From assembly GCA_018816555.1 (NCBI GenBank), contig JAHIVT010000019.1:1-56962 (forward strand): a stretch of DNA of 56,962 nucleotides, in the 5' to 3' direction. The stretch is from Pseudomonadota bacterium. GTDB taxonomy: Bacteria; Desulfobacterota; Desulfobulbia; Desulfobulbales; SURF-16. Within the stretch, counting starts at the first letter, position 1, and the number at the start of each line of letters is the position of its first letter. A program made the translations under genes and the position numbers. This document shows, in pieces, positions 24,365-32,590 of the stretch. The notes below the pieces were generated by a model that saw only the letters and a program-made list of their open reading frames with translations, was not told the origin of the DNA and did not search any database.

Positions 24365-25084
24365 TTAGTTAATTTTCATGATTTTGAGAACAATAATCCC
24401 CATTTCATAGAGGAGATAGAGCGGTGCGCCCATGAGCATCATGTTAACCACATCCGGCGTGGGGGTGAGCAGGGCGGCAACGATGCTGATGGCAAGCACC
24501 GCGTAGCGGCGGTTTTTTTCAAAGGTTGAACGGGGGCAGATTCCTGCCCGGGCGAAAAAAATCATGAAAATGGGCAGTTCGAAGATGAGACCGAAGGCAA
24601 GGACAAAGATGGTGACAAAGGAGACGAATTTGCCTACGGAGATAATCGACTTCAGCTGCTCTGATTCGAATCCCAGCAGGAACTTCACCCCGAAGGGCAG
24701 GGTGACGAAGTAACAGAAAAGGGTGCCGAGGTAAAAGAGAAGAGAGGTGAAAAAGACAAATGCCGTCAGGGCCTTGGTGGACAGGCCAAAGGGTCTGGCC
24801 ATGGCGCGCCAGAAACAGAAAACGATCCAGGGCATGAGCAGAAAGAGGGTGACAAAAAGGGCCAGTTTGACATGGGCGACAAAGGGTTCGGCCACGGTAA
24901 AGAAGGCCAGTTTCTGGTGGAGATGATTCTGCACCGTGGCAAAAATTGCCGGGGAAAGAAAGTAGAACCCAAAGGTGCCCAGACCGATGCCGCAACCTAA
25001 AGACAGGATGGTCTTGCGTATTTCGAGAAGAAAACCTAACAGCCTTTTCCCCGGTGGGGCAGGTTCGGCCACTGTTGTTGTCAT
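24365..25084 (-). CDS. tatC: Sec-independent protein translocase TatC
   Basis: 239 residues from the ATG at 25084; the frame stays open to a TTG at 25102, inside a palindrome, and no clear ribosome site supports either. Six membrane segments are visible. TatC landmarks: a cytoplasmic N-terminus before RKTILSLGCGIGLG, the TM3-4 region with FLLGFESEQLK, and FGLIFELPIFMIFFARAGI. TatC is the core twin-arginine receptor. No tatA or tatB lies in the window. It follows purQ on the same strand. Confidence 0.92.
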   Translation of the reverse strand: MTTTVAEPAPPGKRLLGFLLEIRKTILSLGCGIGLGTFGFYFLSPAIFATVQNHLHQKLAFFTVAEPFVAHVKLALFVTLFLLMPWIVFCFWRAMARPFGLSTKALTAFVFFTSLLFYLGTLFCYFVTLPFGVKFLLGFESEQLKSIISVGKFVSFVTIFVLAFGLIFELPIFMIFFARAGICPRSTFEKNRRYAVLAISIVAALLTPTPDVVNMMLMGAPLYLLYEMGIIVLKIMKIN

Positions 25085-25094
25085 GGTTGCAGAG

Positions 25095-25130
25095 GCGCTC
25101 AAACGTTTAAGCGTTCAAACGTTTGAGCGC
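25095..25130. repeat. 36-bp near-perfect palindrome between purQ and tatC
   Basis: Arms GCGCTCAAACGTTT (25095-25108) and AAACGTTTGAGCGC (25117-25130) are exact inverted repeats around 8 bases. The core AAACGTTT is itself palindromic. It lies 5 bases after the purQ stop and just before the tatC start. It could be a processing or attenuation hairpin, a repressor site or a small dispersed repeat. Confidence 0.8.
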
Positions 25131-25135
25131 TTTCC

Positions 25136-25960
25136 TCACAGGTTCTGTCTGATAAAATTGATGCCGTTGCGGAAAAGTGCCAGGCCCTGTCCCTCTTCCG
25201 GCAGTTCTTCCCTGGTCCAGCGCGGATGGTTGGTCCGATGGAGAAAGGCTTCGGGGTGGGGCATCAGACCGAAAAGCCTGCCGGTGGGATCGCAGATCCC
25301 GGCAATGGCATCAGGTGAACCGTTCGGGTTGGCCGGATAGTCCAAGGTCGGACGATTGCTCTGGGGATCGGTATAACGGAGGACAACCAGTTTTTCATCC
25401 TTGAGACGCTGCAGGGTTGCCTCATCCTTGGCGACAAATTTGCCTTCACCATGACGGACAGGGAAATAGAGGTTGGTCAGCCCGCTGGTGAAAACACAGG
25501 GAGAGCTCTGATCAACGGCAAGGGTCACCCAGCGGTCTTCAAAACGGCTGGAATCATTATAGGTGAGGCTGACCTGCCGGTCGTCGTGCCGGTTGTCAAA
25601 GGCCGGCAGCAGACCCATTTTCACCATGAGCTGAAAGCCGTTGCACACCCCCAGGATCAGTTTGCCTGCATCGATGAAACGGAGCAGCTGGTCCTGCAGT
25701 TTTTCGCCGCTGCCCTTGACCACCGCATATTTCATGCGGTGGGCTCCGGCCTGTCCTGCCCCGAGATCATCGCCGTCAAGGAAGCCGCCCGGCAGGTTGA
25801 GGAGATGGTAATCGTTTAAGGAGTATTCGCCGTGGATCAGTTCGCTGATATGGACAATGTCGACTTGGTCGGCCCCGCCAAGTTTGCAGGCATGGGCCAT
25901 TTCCGTCTCGCAGTTTGTTCCAAAGCCGGTCAATACAATGGCTTTTACCTGTTTTGTCAT
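25136..25960 (-). CDS. purQ: Phosphoribosylformylglycinamidine synthase, glutaminase subunit
   Basis: 274 residues. A class I glutamine amidotransferase: TGFGTNCETEMAHA at the start, GGFLDGDDLGAGQA, the nucleophile motif LGVCNGFQLMVKMGLLP, and the catalytic His-Glu in GLMPHPEAFLHRTNHPRW. It supplies ammonia to PurL in step 4 of purine synthesis. At 274 residues it is the longer PurQ type (short forms are about 225). Its ATG overlaps the upstream stop by one base (TGATG). No purL or purS is nearby. Confidence 0.93.
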   Translation of the reverse strand: MTKQVKAIVLTGFGTNCETEMAHACKLGGADQVDIVHISELIHGEYSLNDYHLLNLPGGFLDGDDLGAGQAGAHRMKYAVVKGSGEKLQDQLLRFIDAGKLILGVCNGFQLMVKMGLLPAFDNRHDDRQVSLTYNDSSRFEDRWVTLAVDQSSPCVFTSGLTNLYFPVRHGEGKFVAKDEATLQRLKDEKLVVLRYTDPQSNRPTLDYPANPNGSPDAIAGICDPTGRLFGLMPHPEAFLHRTNHPRWTREELPEEGQGLALFRNGINFIRQNL

Positions 25961-26670
25961 CAGAGAGTACCCCGTTCATCAAAAAATTGTTGTATCAGCC
26001 AGTCTACGGCGCAATGCAATAATGCCAGATCCGTCAGTTCCTGGAAATTCCGGTCAGTGTTCCTGAAATTCTCAAGATTGTAAAGTGTGGCCAGATAAAG
26101 ATCCTGCTGCTCGGCGGTGGGTTTGCATCCCTGCTTCAGCTTCTGGTGGTGCTGCAGGGGCATCAGCATGTCATTGGCCTGATAGTAGTCAGCAAGTTCC
26201 TGAGCGGCAATCCACTGGTCCACCCCCTGCTCAATCGGTTCGGCAAATCCTCGGCAGTGTGTTTCCCGCTGCACAACATAAAAGGCCTGCGGGCAGCCGG
26301 TTTTGTCCTGCCAGGCCCCACGGCCCAGGGGGTAGGTGCGGCAGGGGGCGGGACGTCCTCCATACACTTGGCACCCTTTACTCGTCACAAAGGGGCAGTT
26401 TGCCTGGCCGTCATCCACCATGCCGAGATAGACCCGGGGGAAGACGTCATCTTCTTCCCGTTCGATGATGGCGTAGCGGTCAAGAAACTCCTGGCTGGTT
26501 ATGTCCAGTTCGCGGCCCAGGCGCAGCACGTCATAGGGCGAAAGGGCCAGTTCCAGATCCCGGCAGCATTCGGTAAAGCAGGGAACGGCGGAATGGCAGG
26601 CAAAGGTGAATAATTCGTTGTCCGCCAGGGGGTGAATGTGTTCCGGTAATTGCAGATCTGGTTTATTCAT
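25960..26670 (-). CDS. YkgJ family cysteine-cluster protein
   Basis: 236 residues from the ATG at 26670; a TTG at 26691 overlapping the secDF stop is the alternative. The N-terminal part carries FACHSAVPCFTECCRDLELA, and later NCPFVTSKGCQVYGGRPAPC, the C-x-x-C/C-x-V-Y-x-x-R-P-x-x-C pattern of YkgJ/UPF0153, likely a Zn or Fe-S site. The C-terminal half is helical and less conserved. The function is unknown. It sits between secDF and purQ with almost no spacing. Confidence 0.88.
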   Translation of the reverse strand: MNKPDLQLPEHIHPLADNELFTFACHSAVPCFTECCRDLELALSPYDVLRLGRELDITSQEFLDRYAIIEREEDDVFPRVYLGMVDDGQANCPFVTSKGCQVYGGRPAPCRTYPLGRGAWQDKTGCPQAFYVVQRETHCRGFAEPIEQGVDQWIAAQELADYYQANDMLMPLQHHQKLKQGCKPTAEQQDLYLATLYNLENFRNTDRNFQELTDLALLHCAVDWLIQQFFDERGTL

Positions 26671-26687
26671 GGTTTTTCCCGGCGCGG

Positions 26688-29255
26688 TCAACTGGCCTCT
26701 TTCTGCCAGAGCATGAGCAGCGGGCTGGCCACGAAAATTGAGGAATAGGTGCCCACCAAAATGCCGACCAGCAGGGCAAAGCAGAAATCATGGATCACCG
26801 TGCCGCCCAGGAAATAGAGGGGCAGCAGGGCCATGGCGGTGGTCAGGGCAGTGGCAACGGTGCGGCTCATGACCTCGTTGACGCTGGCGTTGATGATGGG
26901 ACCGAGATCAGGGCTCTGGTTCTGTTTGCGCACGTTTTCCCGGACCCGGTCGAAAACAATGACCGTGTCATTTAACGAATATCCGGCCAGGGTGAGCAGG
27001 GCGGTGACGATGAGCAGGGTGATCTCGATGTTTAATACCCAGCAGATGCCCAAAACGAAGATGACGTCATGGAAGGTGGCGATGGCGGCCGCCATGCCGA
27101 AGCGGTAATCAAAACGCAGGGCGATATAGACCACCACGCCGATCATGGAGATGAGGACGGCCTGCATGGCCTTGGTCTTGAGGGTGTCACTCACCGAGGC
27201 GCCTATTTCCGACTGGCTTTCCAGGCTGAAATGGTATTCCGGCAGTTTGTCGTTGAGGAAGGCGGTGATCGTTTCAGCGTCCTTGCCCACGATCTGCTCG
27301 GATTTTTTGATCTTGACGATCAGCCGGTTTTCGCTGGTCACCGGCTGCAGGTCCACCCCGGACAGCTCGCTTTGGGCAAAGACCTTGCGCACCTTTTCAA
27401 GTTCATAGGGTTGGGAGGCCTGGTACTGCAGCAGCGAGCCGCCGGAAAAATCAACGCCGATGTTGCCCTGGCCCCGCAGCAGCTGCACAAAGGAGAAGAT
27501 GCCGAGCAGCACCATGACGGCGGAAAAGGTGTAGGTGATCCTGCGCAGTTTCATGTAGTCAATGTTGGGTTTCCTGATGAGGTGCAGAAACTTGAGCGGA
27601 CGCAGGAGTTTTTTGTAGTACAGGGAGTCATAGACCATCTTGGTGCAGAACAGCGTGGTGAAGAGGTTGATGGACACGCCCAGGATGAGGGTCACGGCAA
27701 AGCCCTTGATCGGACCGGTGCCGAAGAGAAAGAGGGCGAATGAGGTGATCAGGGTGGTGACATGGGAGTCGACAATGGTCCAGAAGGCCTTGTCAAAGCC
27801 CGCCTCCACCCCGGAGTGCACTGATTTGCCGAGATCAAACTCCTCCCGCATCCTCTCAAAAATAAGGATGTTCGAGTCCACCGCCATGCCGATGGACAGG
27901 ATGATGCCGGCGATGCCGGGCAGGGTGAGGGTGGCCTGCAGCGCCGCCAGGCCGGCAAAAAGAAAGACCATGTTGAGCACCAGGGCCGCGTTGGCAATGA
28001 TCCCGGACATGCGGTAGTAAAAGATCATGAACAGGATGACCAGCGCCGTTCCCAGCAGACCGGATGAAAGGCCCTTGTTGATGGAATCCTGGCCGAGTGA
28101 GGCGCCGATGGTCAGGTTCTGGACAATGGAGACCGGCGCGGGCAGGGCGCCGACCCGGAGGATAATGGCCAGGTCGGATGCCTCTTCATAGGTGAAACTG
28201 CCGGAAATCTGGGCGCTGCCGCCCAGGATTTTCTCCCGGATGACCGGGGCGGAGCGCACCACATCGTCCAGGACAATGGCCAGCCGCTTATTGACATTCT
28301 TGGAGGTGACCTGGCCGAAGACCTTGCCGCCCCGGCCGGTGAGATCAAGGCTGACATAGGGCTCATTAAAGCTGCCGCCCACCCGGACCTGGGCGTCTTT
28401 TACCATCTCGCCGGTCATCAGCACCTGGTTGTGGAGCAGCAGCGGGGTCTTTATTTCACTGCCGGTCTGTTTATCCTTTTCCTTTTCAAAATAGACCTGG
28501 GTGTCATTGGGCAGAAAACGCTTGAGGGCCATGTTCAGTTTATCCCGGCTTTCCCCATCCTTCCACTGGCCGGCGGTGATGGCCTGGTTGATCAGCGCCG
28601 GGAGATTGACGCCGCTGTCGTCAACCACCTTGAATTGCAGCTGGGCGGTCTGGCCGATCAGGGTCAGGGCGCGTTTCGGGTCTTTCACACCGGGCAGCTG
28701 GACGATAATTTCGTCCTTGCCCTGGCGGACGATGACCGGCTCGGCCACGCCGAACTGATCAATACGGTTGCGGATGATTTCCAGGGACTGGTTCACCGCG
28801 TTTTTATTGATGAAATCGACCTGGTCCTGCTTGAGGGCAAGGGTGACGCGGGGAAAGCTGCCCTCCTCGGACTGGATGTTGATATCCAGGTTGGGGAAGT
28901 CGTCCTCCACCAGTTTCTGCACCTTGTCGACGGAATCAACATTGGGCAGGGTGAAGATGATTTTTTTCGGGTCGCCGGACACGGTCTGCACCATTGAGAT
29001 GCGCTGTTCCTTCAGGTTGTTTTTCAGATCCTGCGCGGCAAAATCCAGCGAGTTTTCAACGGCCTTGTCCAAATCGACCTTCAGGACCAGATGCATGCCG
29101 CCCTGCAGATCAAGGCCCAGGCGCAGCCCTTCCGGGGTAACATATTTTTTCCACCAGTCCGGCATATTGCCGTAGAAAGTCGGCAGCATCGTCACACCGG
29201 CGAAGGCGAGGAGGCAGAAAAGGAGAAGAAATTTCCAGCGAAGTGACTTATTCAT
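26688..29255 (-). CDS. secDF: Fused protein-export membrane protein SecDF
   Basis: 855 residues. The SecD half (about 1-535) has GLRLGLDLQGGMHLVLKVDL, the P1 domain, PYVSLDLTGRGGKVF, and a six-helix block with NIGASLGQDSINKG-like and AGLAALQATLTLPGIAGIIL segments. The SecF half (about 560-855) begins RRITYTFSAVMVLLGIFSF, has IGVDFSGGSLLQYQ, and ends with a second six-helix block (LTLAGYSLNDTVIVFDRVRE). SecDF uses the proton gradient to pull exported proteins. SecD and SecF are separate genes in many proteobacteria; here they are one frame without interruption. Confidence 0.94.
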   Translation of the reverse strand: MNKSLRWKFLLLFCLLAFAGVTMLPTFYGNMPDWWKKYVTPEGLRLGLDLQGGMHLVLKVDLDKAVENSLDFAAQDLKNNLKEQRISMVQTVSGDPKKIIFTLPNVDSVDKVQKLVEDDFPNLDINIQSEEGSFPRVTLALKQDQVDFINKNAVNQSLEIIRNRIDQFGVAEPVIVRQGKDEIIVQLPGVKDPKRALTLIGQTAQLQFKVVDDSGVNLPALINQAITAGQWKDGESRDKLNMALKRFLPNDTQVYFEKEKDKQTGSEIKTPLLLHNQVLMTGEMVKDAQVRVGGSFNEPYVSLDLTGRGGKVFGQVTSKNVNKRLAIVLDDVVRSAPVIREKILGGSAQISGSFTYEEASDLAIILRVGALPAPVSIVQNLTIGASLGQDSINKGLSSGLLGTALVILFMIFYYRMSGIIANAALVLNMVFLFAGLAALQATLTLPGIAGIILSIGMAVDSNILIFERMREEFDLGKSVHSGVEAGFDKAFWTIVDSHVTTLITSFALFLFGTGPIKGFAVTLILGVSINLFTTLFCTKMVYDSLYYKKLLRPLKFLHLIRKPNIDYMKLRRITYTFSAVMVLLGIFSFVQLLRGQGNIGVDFSGGSLLQYQASQPYELEKVRKVFAQSELSGVDLQPVTSENRLIVKIKKSEQIVGKDAETITAFLNDKLPEYHFSLESQSEIGASVSDTLKTKAMQAVLISMIGVVVYIALRFDYRFGMAAAIATFHDVIFVLGICWVLNIEITLLIVTALLTLAGYSLNDTVIVFDRVRENVRKQNQSPDLGPIINASVNEVMSRTVATALTTAMALLPLYFLGGTVIHDFCFALLVGILVGTYSSIFVASPLLMLWQKEAS

Positions 29256-29358
29256 TAACAGTGTTCCTTGGGTAGCCTGTTTGCATGATATGATTTTTAT
29301 AATCAGGTGAGAGATTATACTCCAGATGCCTCAGAAGTCAATCAGATGAATGTTGTAA

Positions 29359-29386
29359 TTGAGCATTTAACTTGTTAGCGTAATAG
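29359..29386 (+). promoter_or_regulatory. Candidate sigma-70 promoter of the hydrolase-rsfS-thrC genes
   Basis: TTGAGC (29359-29364), a 16-bp spacer and TAATAG (29381-29386), about 50 bp before the hydrolase ATG. The match is moderate. The 180-bp gap must also hold the divergent secDF promoter, which I could not place. Confidence 0.4.
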
Positions 29387-29436
29387 TATATGTTGTCGGT
29401 AAAAATTTTTATAGAAAAAAAAGCAGGAAGGAGTAA

Positions 29437-30033
29437 ATGATGGTTGAAGCGATTGAGCGCCGCGTGGTGGCCGGTCACTGTGAAGTTTCTTGTCTTGAGG
29501 CCGGACCAGCCGGCGGGCGGGATATTGTTCTGCTGCACGGGATGAAATTTAAGGCCCGGACCTGGCAGGAACTCGGCACCCTCGATGTGCTGGCCGGGTT
29601 GGGAAGGCATGCCGTTGCCCTTGATCTGCCCGGCTTCGGCGCGTCCCCTGCCTGCGAGAGTAAGCCTGGTGCGATTCTTGCCGATTTCCTCACGCAGATG
29701 CAGCTGACAAAACCTGTTTTCATCGGACCATCCATGGGCGGTCGGGTGGCGCTGGAATTCTGCCTTGACCATGCCGATCTGGTCGGAGCACTGGTGCTGG
29801 TCGGCGCTGTCGGCGTGCAGGAAAACAGGGAGCGCCTCTCGAAAGTCACCGTGCCGACCCTGATTGTCTGGGGCGGGGCCGATGCGGTATCCCCCATTGA
29901 AAACGGCCGGCTGCTTAACGGAAAGATCGCCGGTTCATCCTTTTTTATTATTGACGGAGCCCCCCATCCCTGTTATCTGGACCAACCTGTAATATGGCAT
30001 CGTGAGCTGGTTTCCTTTCTGGAGAAAACATGA
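29437..30033 (+). CDS. Alpha/beta hydrolase (ABHD14-like)
   Basis: 198 residues. Alpha/beta-hydrolase core: IVLLHGMKFKARTW (oxyanion region), ALDLPGFGASP, nucleophile elbow GPSMGGRVALEF, Asp in WGGADAVSP and His in GAPHPCYLDQP. The compact size and PCYLDQP ending resemble the ABHD14/CCG1-interacting group. The substrate is unknown. Two ATGs occur in tandem (29437, 29440); AAGGAG fits the second better. Its stop overlaps rsfS by 4 bp. Confidence 0.85.
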   Translation: MMVEAIERRVVAGHCEVSCLEAGPAGGRDIVLLHGMKFKARTWQELGTLDVLAGLGRHAVALDLPGFGASPACESKPGAILADFLTQMQLTKPVFIGPSMGGRVALEFCLDHADLVGALVLVGAVGVQENRERLSKVTVPTLIVWGGADAVSPIENGRLLNGKIAGSSFFIIDGAPHPCYLDQPVIWHRELVSFLEKT

Positions 30034-30407
30034 AAAAAATTCGCAAGAAAAATATTGAAAAACCGAGTCTGGAGATCGCCCGCCTGATCGGCAGGGCCGC
30101 ACTCGATAAAAAGGCCGAGGATCTGCTGATTCTCGATGTGCATGAAATTTCCTCCTTTACCGATTATTTTGTCATCATGAGCGGCAGGTCCACCCGTCAT
30201 GTGCAGGGTCTGGCCGAGGTGATTGACGGCGAGCTGCGGCTGAAAAAATTAAAGGAAGGTTCAACCGAAGGCCTGCAGGAAGGGCATTGGGTGCTGCTTG
30301 ATTACGGCGATGTGGTTGTCCATGTCTTTTACACGGACGAGCGGGCCTTCTATGATCTGGAAGGGTTGTGGCATGACGCCCCCAGGATTGAGGTTGAAGA
30401 GGCATGA
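30030..30407 (+). CDS. rsfS: Ribosomal silencing factor RsfS
   Basis: 125 residues. Family motifs: IARLIGRAALDKKAEDLLIL then DVHEISSFTDYFVIMSGRST, and GHWVLLDYGDVVVHVFYTDE then RAFYDLEGLW. RsfS binds L14 and blocks subunit joining when nutrients are low. In many genomes it lies next to nadD; here it is coupled to a hydrolase and followed by thrC. Confidence 0.93.
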   Translation: MKKIRKKNIEKPSLEIARLIGRAALDKKAEDLLILDVHEISSFTDYFVIMSGRSTRHVQGLAEVIDGELRLKKLKEGSTEGLQEGHWVLLDYGDVVVHVFYTDERAFYDLEGLWHDAPRIEVEEA

Positions 30408-30477
30408 TTTTTTTCCACCATGCGCTGTGAAATCCGTGTTGCCAGGGCACGGCAAGAGAACGAATTTCGGTGATAAT

Positions 30478-31863
30478 ATGAAATATATCAGTACCAGGGG
30501 CGGCATCGCCCCCATTTCCTTTAAAAAGGCGGTGATGATGGGGCTGGCCATTGACGGCGGACTGCTGCTGCCCCAGACCATGCCCCGGGTTGACGAAAAA
30601 ACGGTGGACGCTTGGGGGCGCATGTCTTTTCCTGCGCTGTCCCATGCCGTGCTTTCCCTTTTTATTGATGACATCCCCCCGGAAGACCTTCGTGAGCTGA
30701 TCAACCGCTCCTATGCCACCTTTACCCATCCGGAGATCACTCCGCTGGTGAAAAAAGGCAAAGTATATATTCTTGAGCTGTTCCACGGCCCCACCCTGGC
30801 CTTCAAGGATGTGGCCCTGCAGTTTCTCGGCAATGTCTTTGAGTATCTGCTCAAGGAAAGCGGCGAGAAGATGAATATCGTAGGCGCCACCTCGGGAGAC
30901 ACGGGCAGCGCCGCCATCTACGGGGTACGGGGCAAGGAGCGGATCAACATCTTCATCCTCCATCCCCATAAACGGGTCAGCGCCGTGCAGGAACTGCAGA
31001 TGACCACGGTCATTGATGCCAATGTCTTTAACCTGGCAATCCGCGGCACCTTTGACGACGGCCAGGCCATTGTCAAGACCCTGTTCAATGATATTGCCTT
31101 CAAGGAGCAATACCATCTGGGTGCGGTTAATTCCATCAACTGGGCGAGGATTCTTGCCCAAGTCGTCTATTATGTCTATGCGGCGCTGAAGCTGACCGAA
31201 CAGGGCGGCGCGGTTGATTTTGCCGTGCCCACCGGCAACTTCGGCGATATCTTCGCCGGATTTATCGCCAGAAAACTGCTGCCGGGCCGCATCCGCAACC
31301 TGGTGCTGGCCACCAATGAAAACGATCTGCTCTTCCGTTTTGTGTTAAATGGTGAATACTCCCTGGGCAAGGTGGTGCAGACCTCCAGCCCGTCAATGGA
31401 TATCCAGGTGGCCAGTAATTTTGAGCGCTACCTCTACTTCCTCTATGATATGGATGCACAGCGGACCAAAGAGGCCATGGCGCATTTCGCCCAAACCGGC
31501 AGTCTCCATTTTTCAGGGGCGGAACAGGAAAAAATCACCACAGCCTTCCTTTCGGCAAGTGCCGGCCAACAGAAAACCCTGTCCATTATCCGCGATTTTT
31601 ACCAGGACACCGGCTATGTGCTTGACCCGCACACGGCAGTGGGAGTGAGCGCCGCGCTCGATCATCTTGACCGGGCAGTGCCCATGGTCTGCCTGGCCAC
31701 CGCCCATCCCGCTAAGTTCGGAGCAGCCGTGGAACAGGCCATCGGCCGACCGCCTGAGATGCCCGAGAGTTTCCGGGACTTGGATAAAAAGGAAAGCCGC
31801 TGCCAGGTGCTTGATGCGGACGTGGCCCAAGTCAAGGCCTTTATCGAAGCAAACGCCATTTAG
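30478..31863 (+). CDS. thrC: Threonine synthase
   Basis: 461 residues from the ATG at 30478; the open frame reaches farther upstream through rsfS but homology starts at MKYISTRGGIAPISFKKAV. PLP-dependent fold type II: HGPTLAFKDVALQFLG (Lys binds PLP), ATSGDTGSAAIYGVRG, and TGNFGDIFAGFIARKL. It converts O-phosphohomoserine to threonine. This is the long class (E. coli/yeast-like) rather than the short 350-residue form. It is convergent with kdpE, with 18 bp between stops. Confidence 0.95.
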   Translation: MKYISTRGGIAPISFKKAVMMGLAIDGGLLLPQTMPRVDEKTVDAWGRMSFPALSHAVLSLFIDDIPPEDLRELINRSYATFTHPEITPLVKKGKVYILELFHGPTLAFKDVALQFLGNVFEYLLKESGEKMNIVGATSGDTGSAAIYGVRGKERINIFILHPHKRVSAVQELQMTTVIDANVFNLAIRGTFDDGQAIVKTLFNDIAFKEQYHLGAVNSINWARILAQVVYYVYAALKLTEQGGAVDFAVPTGNFGDIFAGFIARKLLPGRIRNLVLATNENDLLFRFVLNGEYSLGKVVQTSSPSMDIQVASNFERYLYFLYDMDAQRTKEAMAHFAQTGSLHFSGAEQEKITTAFLSASAGQQKTLSIIRDFYQDTGYVLDPHTAVGVSAALDHLDRAVPMVCLATAHPAKFGAAVEQAIGRPPEMPESFRDLDKKESRCQVLDADVAQVKAFIEANAI

Positions 31864-31881
31864 CAAGCTCTGCTGTTCTGT

Positions 31882-32589
31882 TCAGAATTCCGCTTTGAGA
31901 CGGTAGCCCACACCGGGCTCGGTCAGGATATAACGGGGGCGGGAGGAGTCCTTTTCGATCTTGTGCCGCAGGTTACTGATGTTTACCCGCAGAACGTGCG
32001 GCTGCTCGAGGTAACCGGGGCCCCATATCTGTTTCAGGATCTGGCGATGGGTCAGGACCTTGCCGGCATGATGTGCAAGCAGCCGCAGGAGGTCGTATTC
32101 GGTGGGAGTCAGCTGTATTTCTTTGTCGTCCACCAGGACTCTGCGGCGGGCCAGGTCGATTTCCAGATCATCTATTTTGTGGATCGGCGCCGGCGCCTGC
32201 TGCACGGCCCGCCGGAGCGCCACCCTGATGCGCGCCAGCAGTTCGCCGATGCCGAACGGTTTGGTCAGATAATCATCCGCGCCGGCATCCAGAGCCCTGA
32301 TCTTGTCATCCTCTCTTTCCCGAACAGACAGCACGATGATAGGCACCTGGGACCATTCCCGTATTCGCTTGATGACCTCCACTCCGTCCATATCAGGGAG
32401 CCCGAGATCAAGAAGGATCAGATCAGGACGGACCACCGCCGCCGCGGCCAGGGCCTGATGTGCGTTTTCCGCCTGGTGCACGCAGAATTCACTGCTGCTT
32501 AACACCGTTTTCAAAAAACGTAGGATGGCTGTCTCGTCATCCACTAGCAGGATGCGGGGTATATTCGTACCGTTGCTTACCATGTCCAT
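31882..32589 (-). CDS. kdpE: KdpE response regulator
   Basis: 235 residues, OmpR/PhoB type. The receiver domain has ILLVDDETAILRFL, phospho-Asp in LILLDLGLPDMDG, VIVLSVRE and the Lys in YLTKPFG. The DNA-binding half ends HVLRVNISNLRHKIEKDSSR with YILTEPGVGYRL. KdpE-phosphate activates kdpABC under potassium limitation or ionic stress. The ATG is 1 bp from the kdpD stop. Confidence 0.95.
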   Translation of the reverse strand: MDMVSNGTNIPRILLVDDETAILRFLKTVLSSSEFCVHQAENAHQALAAAAVVRPDLILLDLGLPDMDGVEVIKRIREWSQVPIIVLSVREREDDKIRALDAGADDYLTKPFGIGELLARIRVALRRAVQQAPAPIHKIDDLEIDLARRRVLVDDKEIQLTPTEYDLLRLLAHHAGKVLTHRQILKQIWGPGYLEQPHVLRVNISNLRHKIEKDSSRPRYILTEPGVGYRLKAEF

Positions 32590-32590
32590 G

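Noticed and set aside
24664-24676. GATTCGAATCCC, resembling a tRNA T-loop
   Set aside because: It lies inside tatC coding sequence and no acceptor or anticodon stem surrounds it. No tRNA gene was seen elsewhere.
30298-30477. Upstream start of thrC inside rsfS
   Set aside because: The extra 60 residues are a shadow of rsfS; threonine synthase homology begins at the ATG at 30478.
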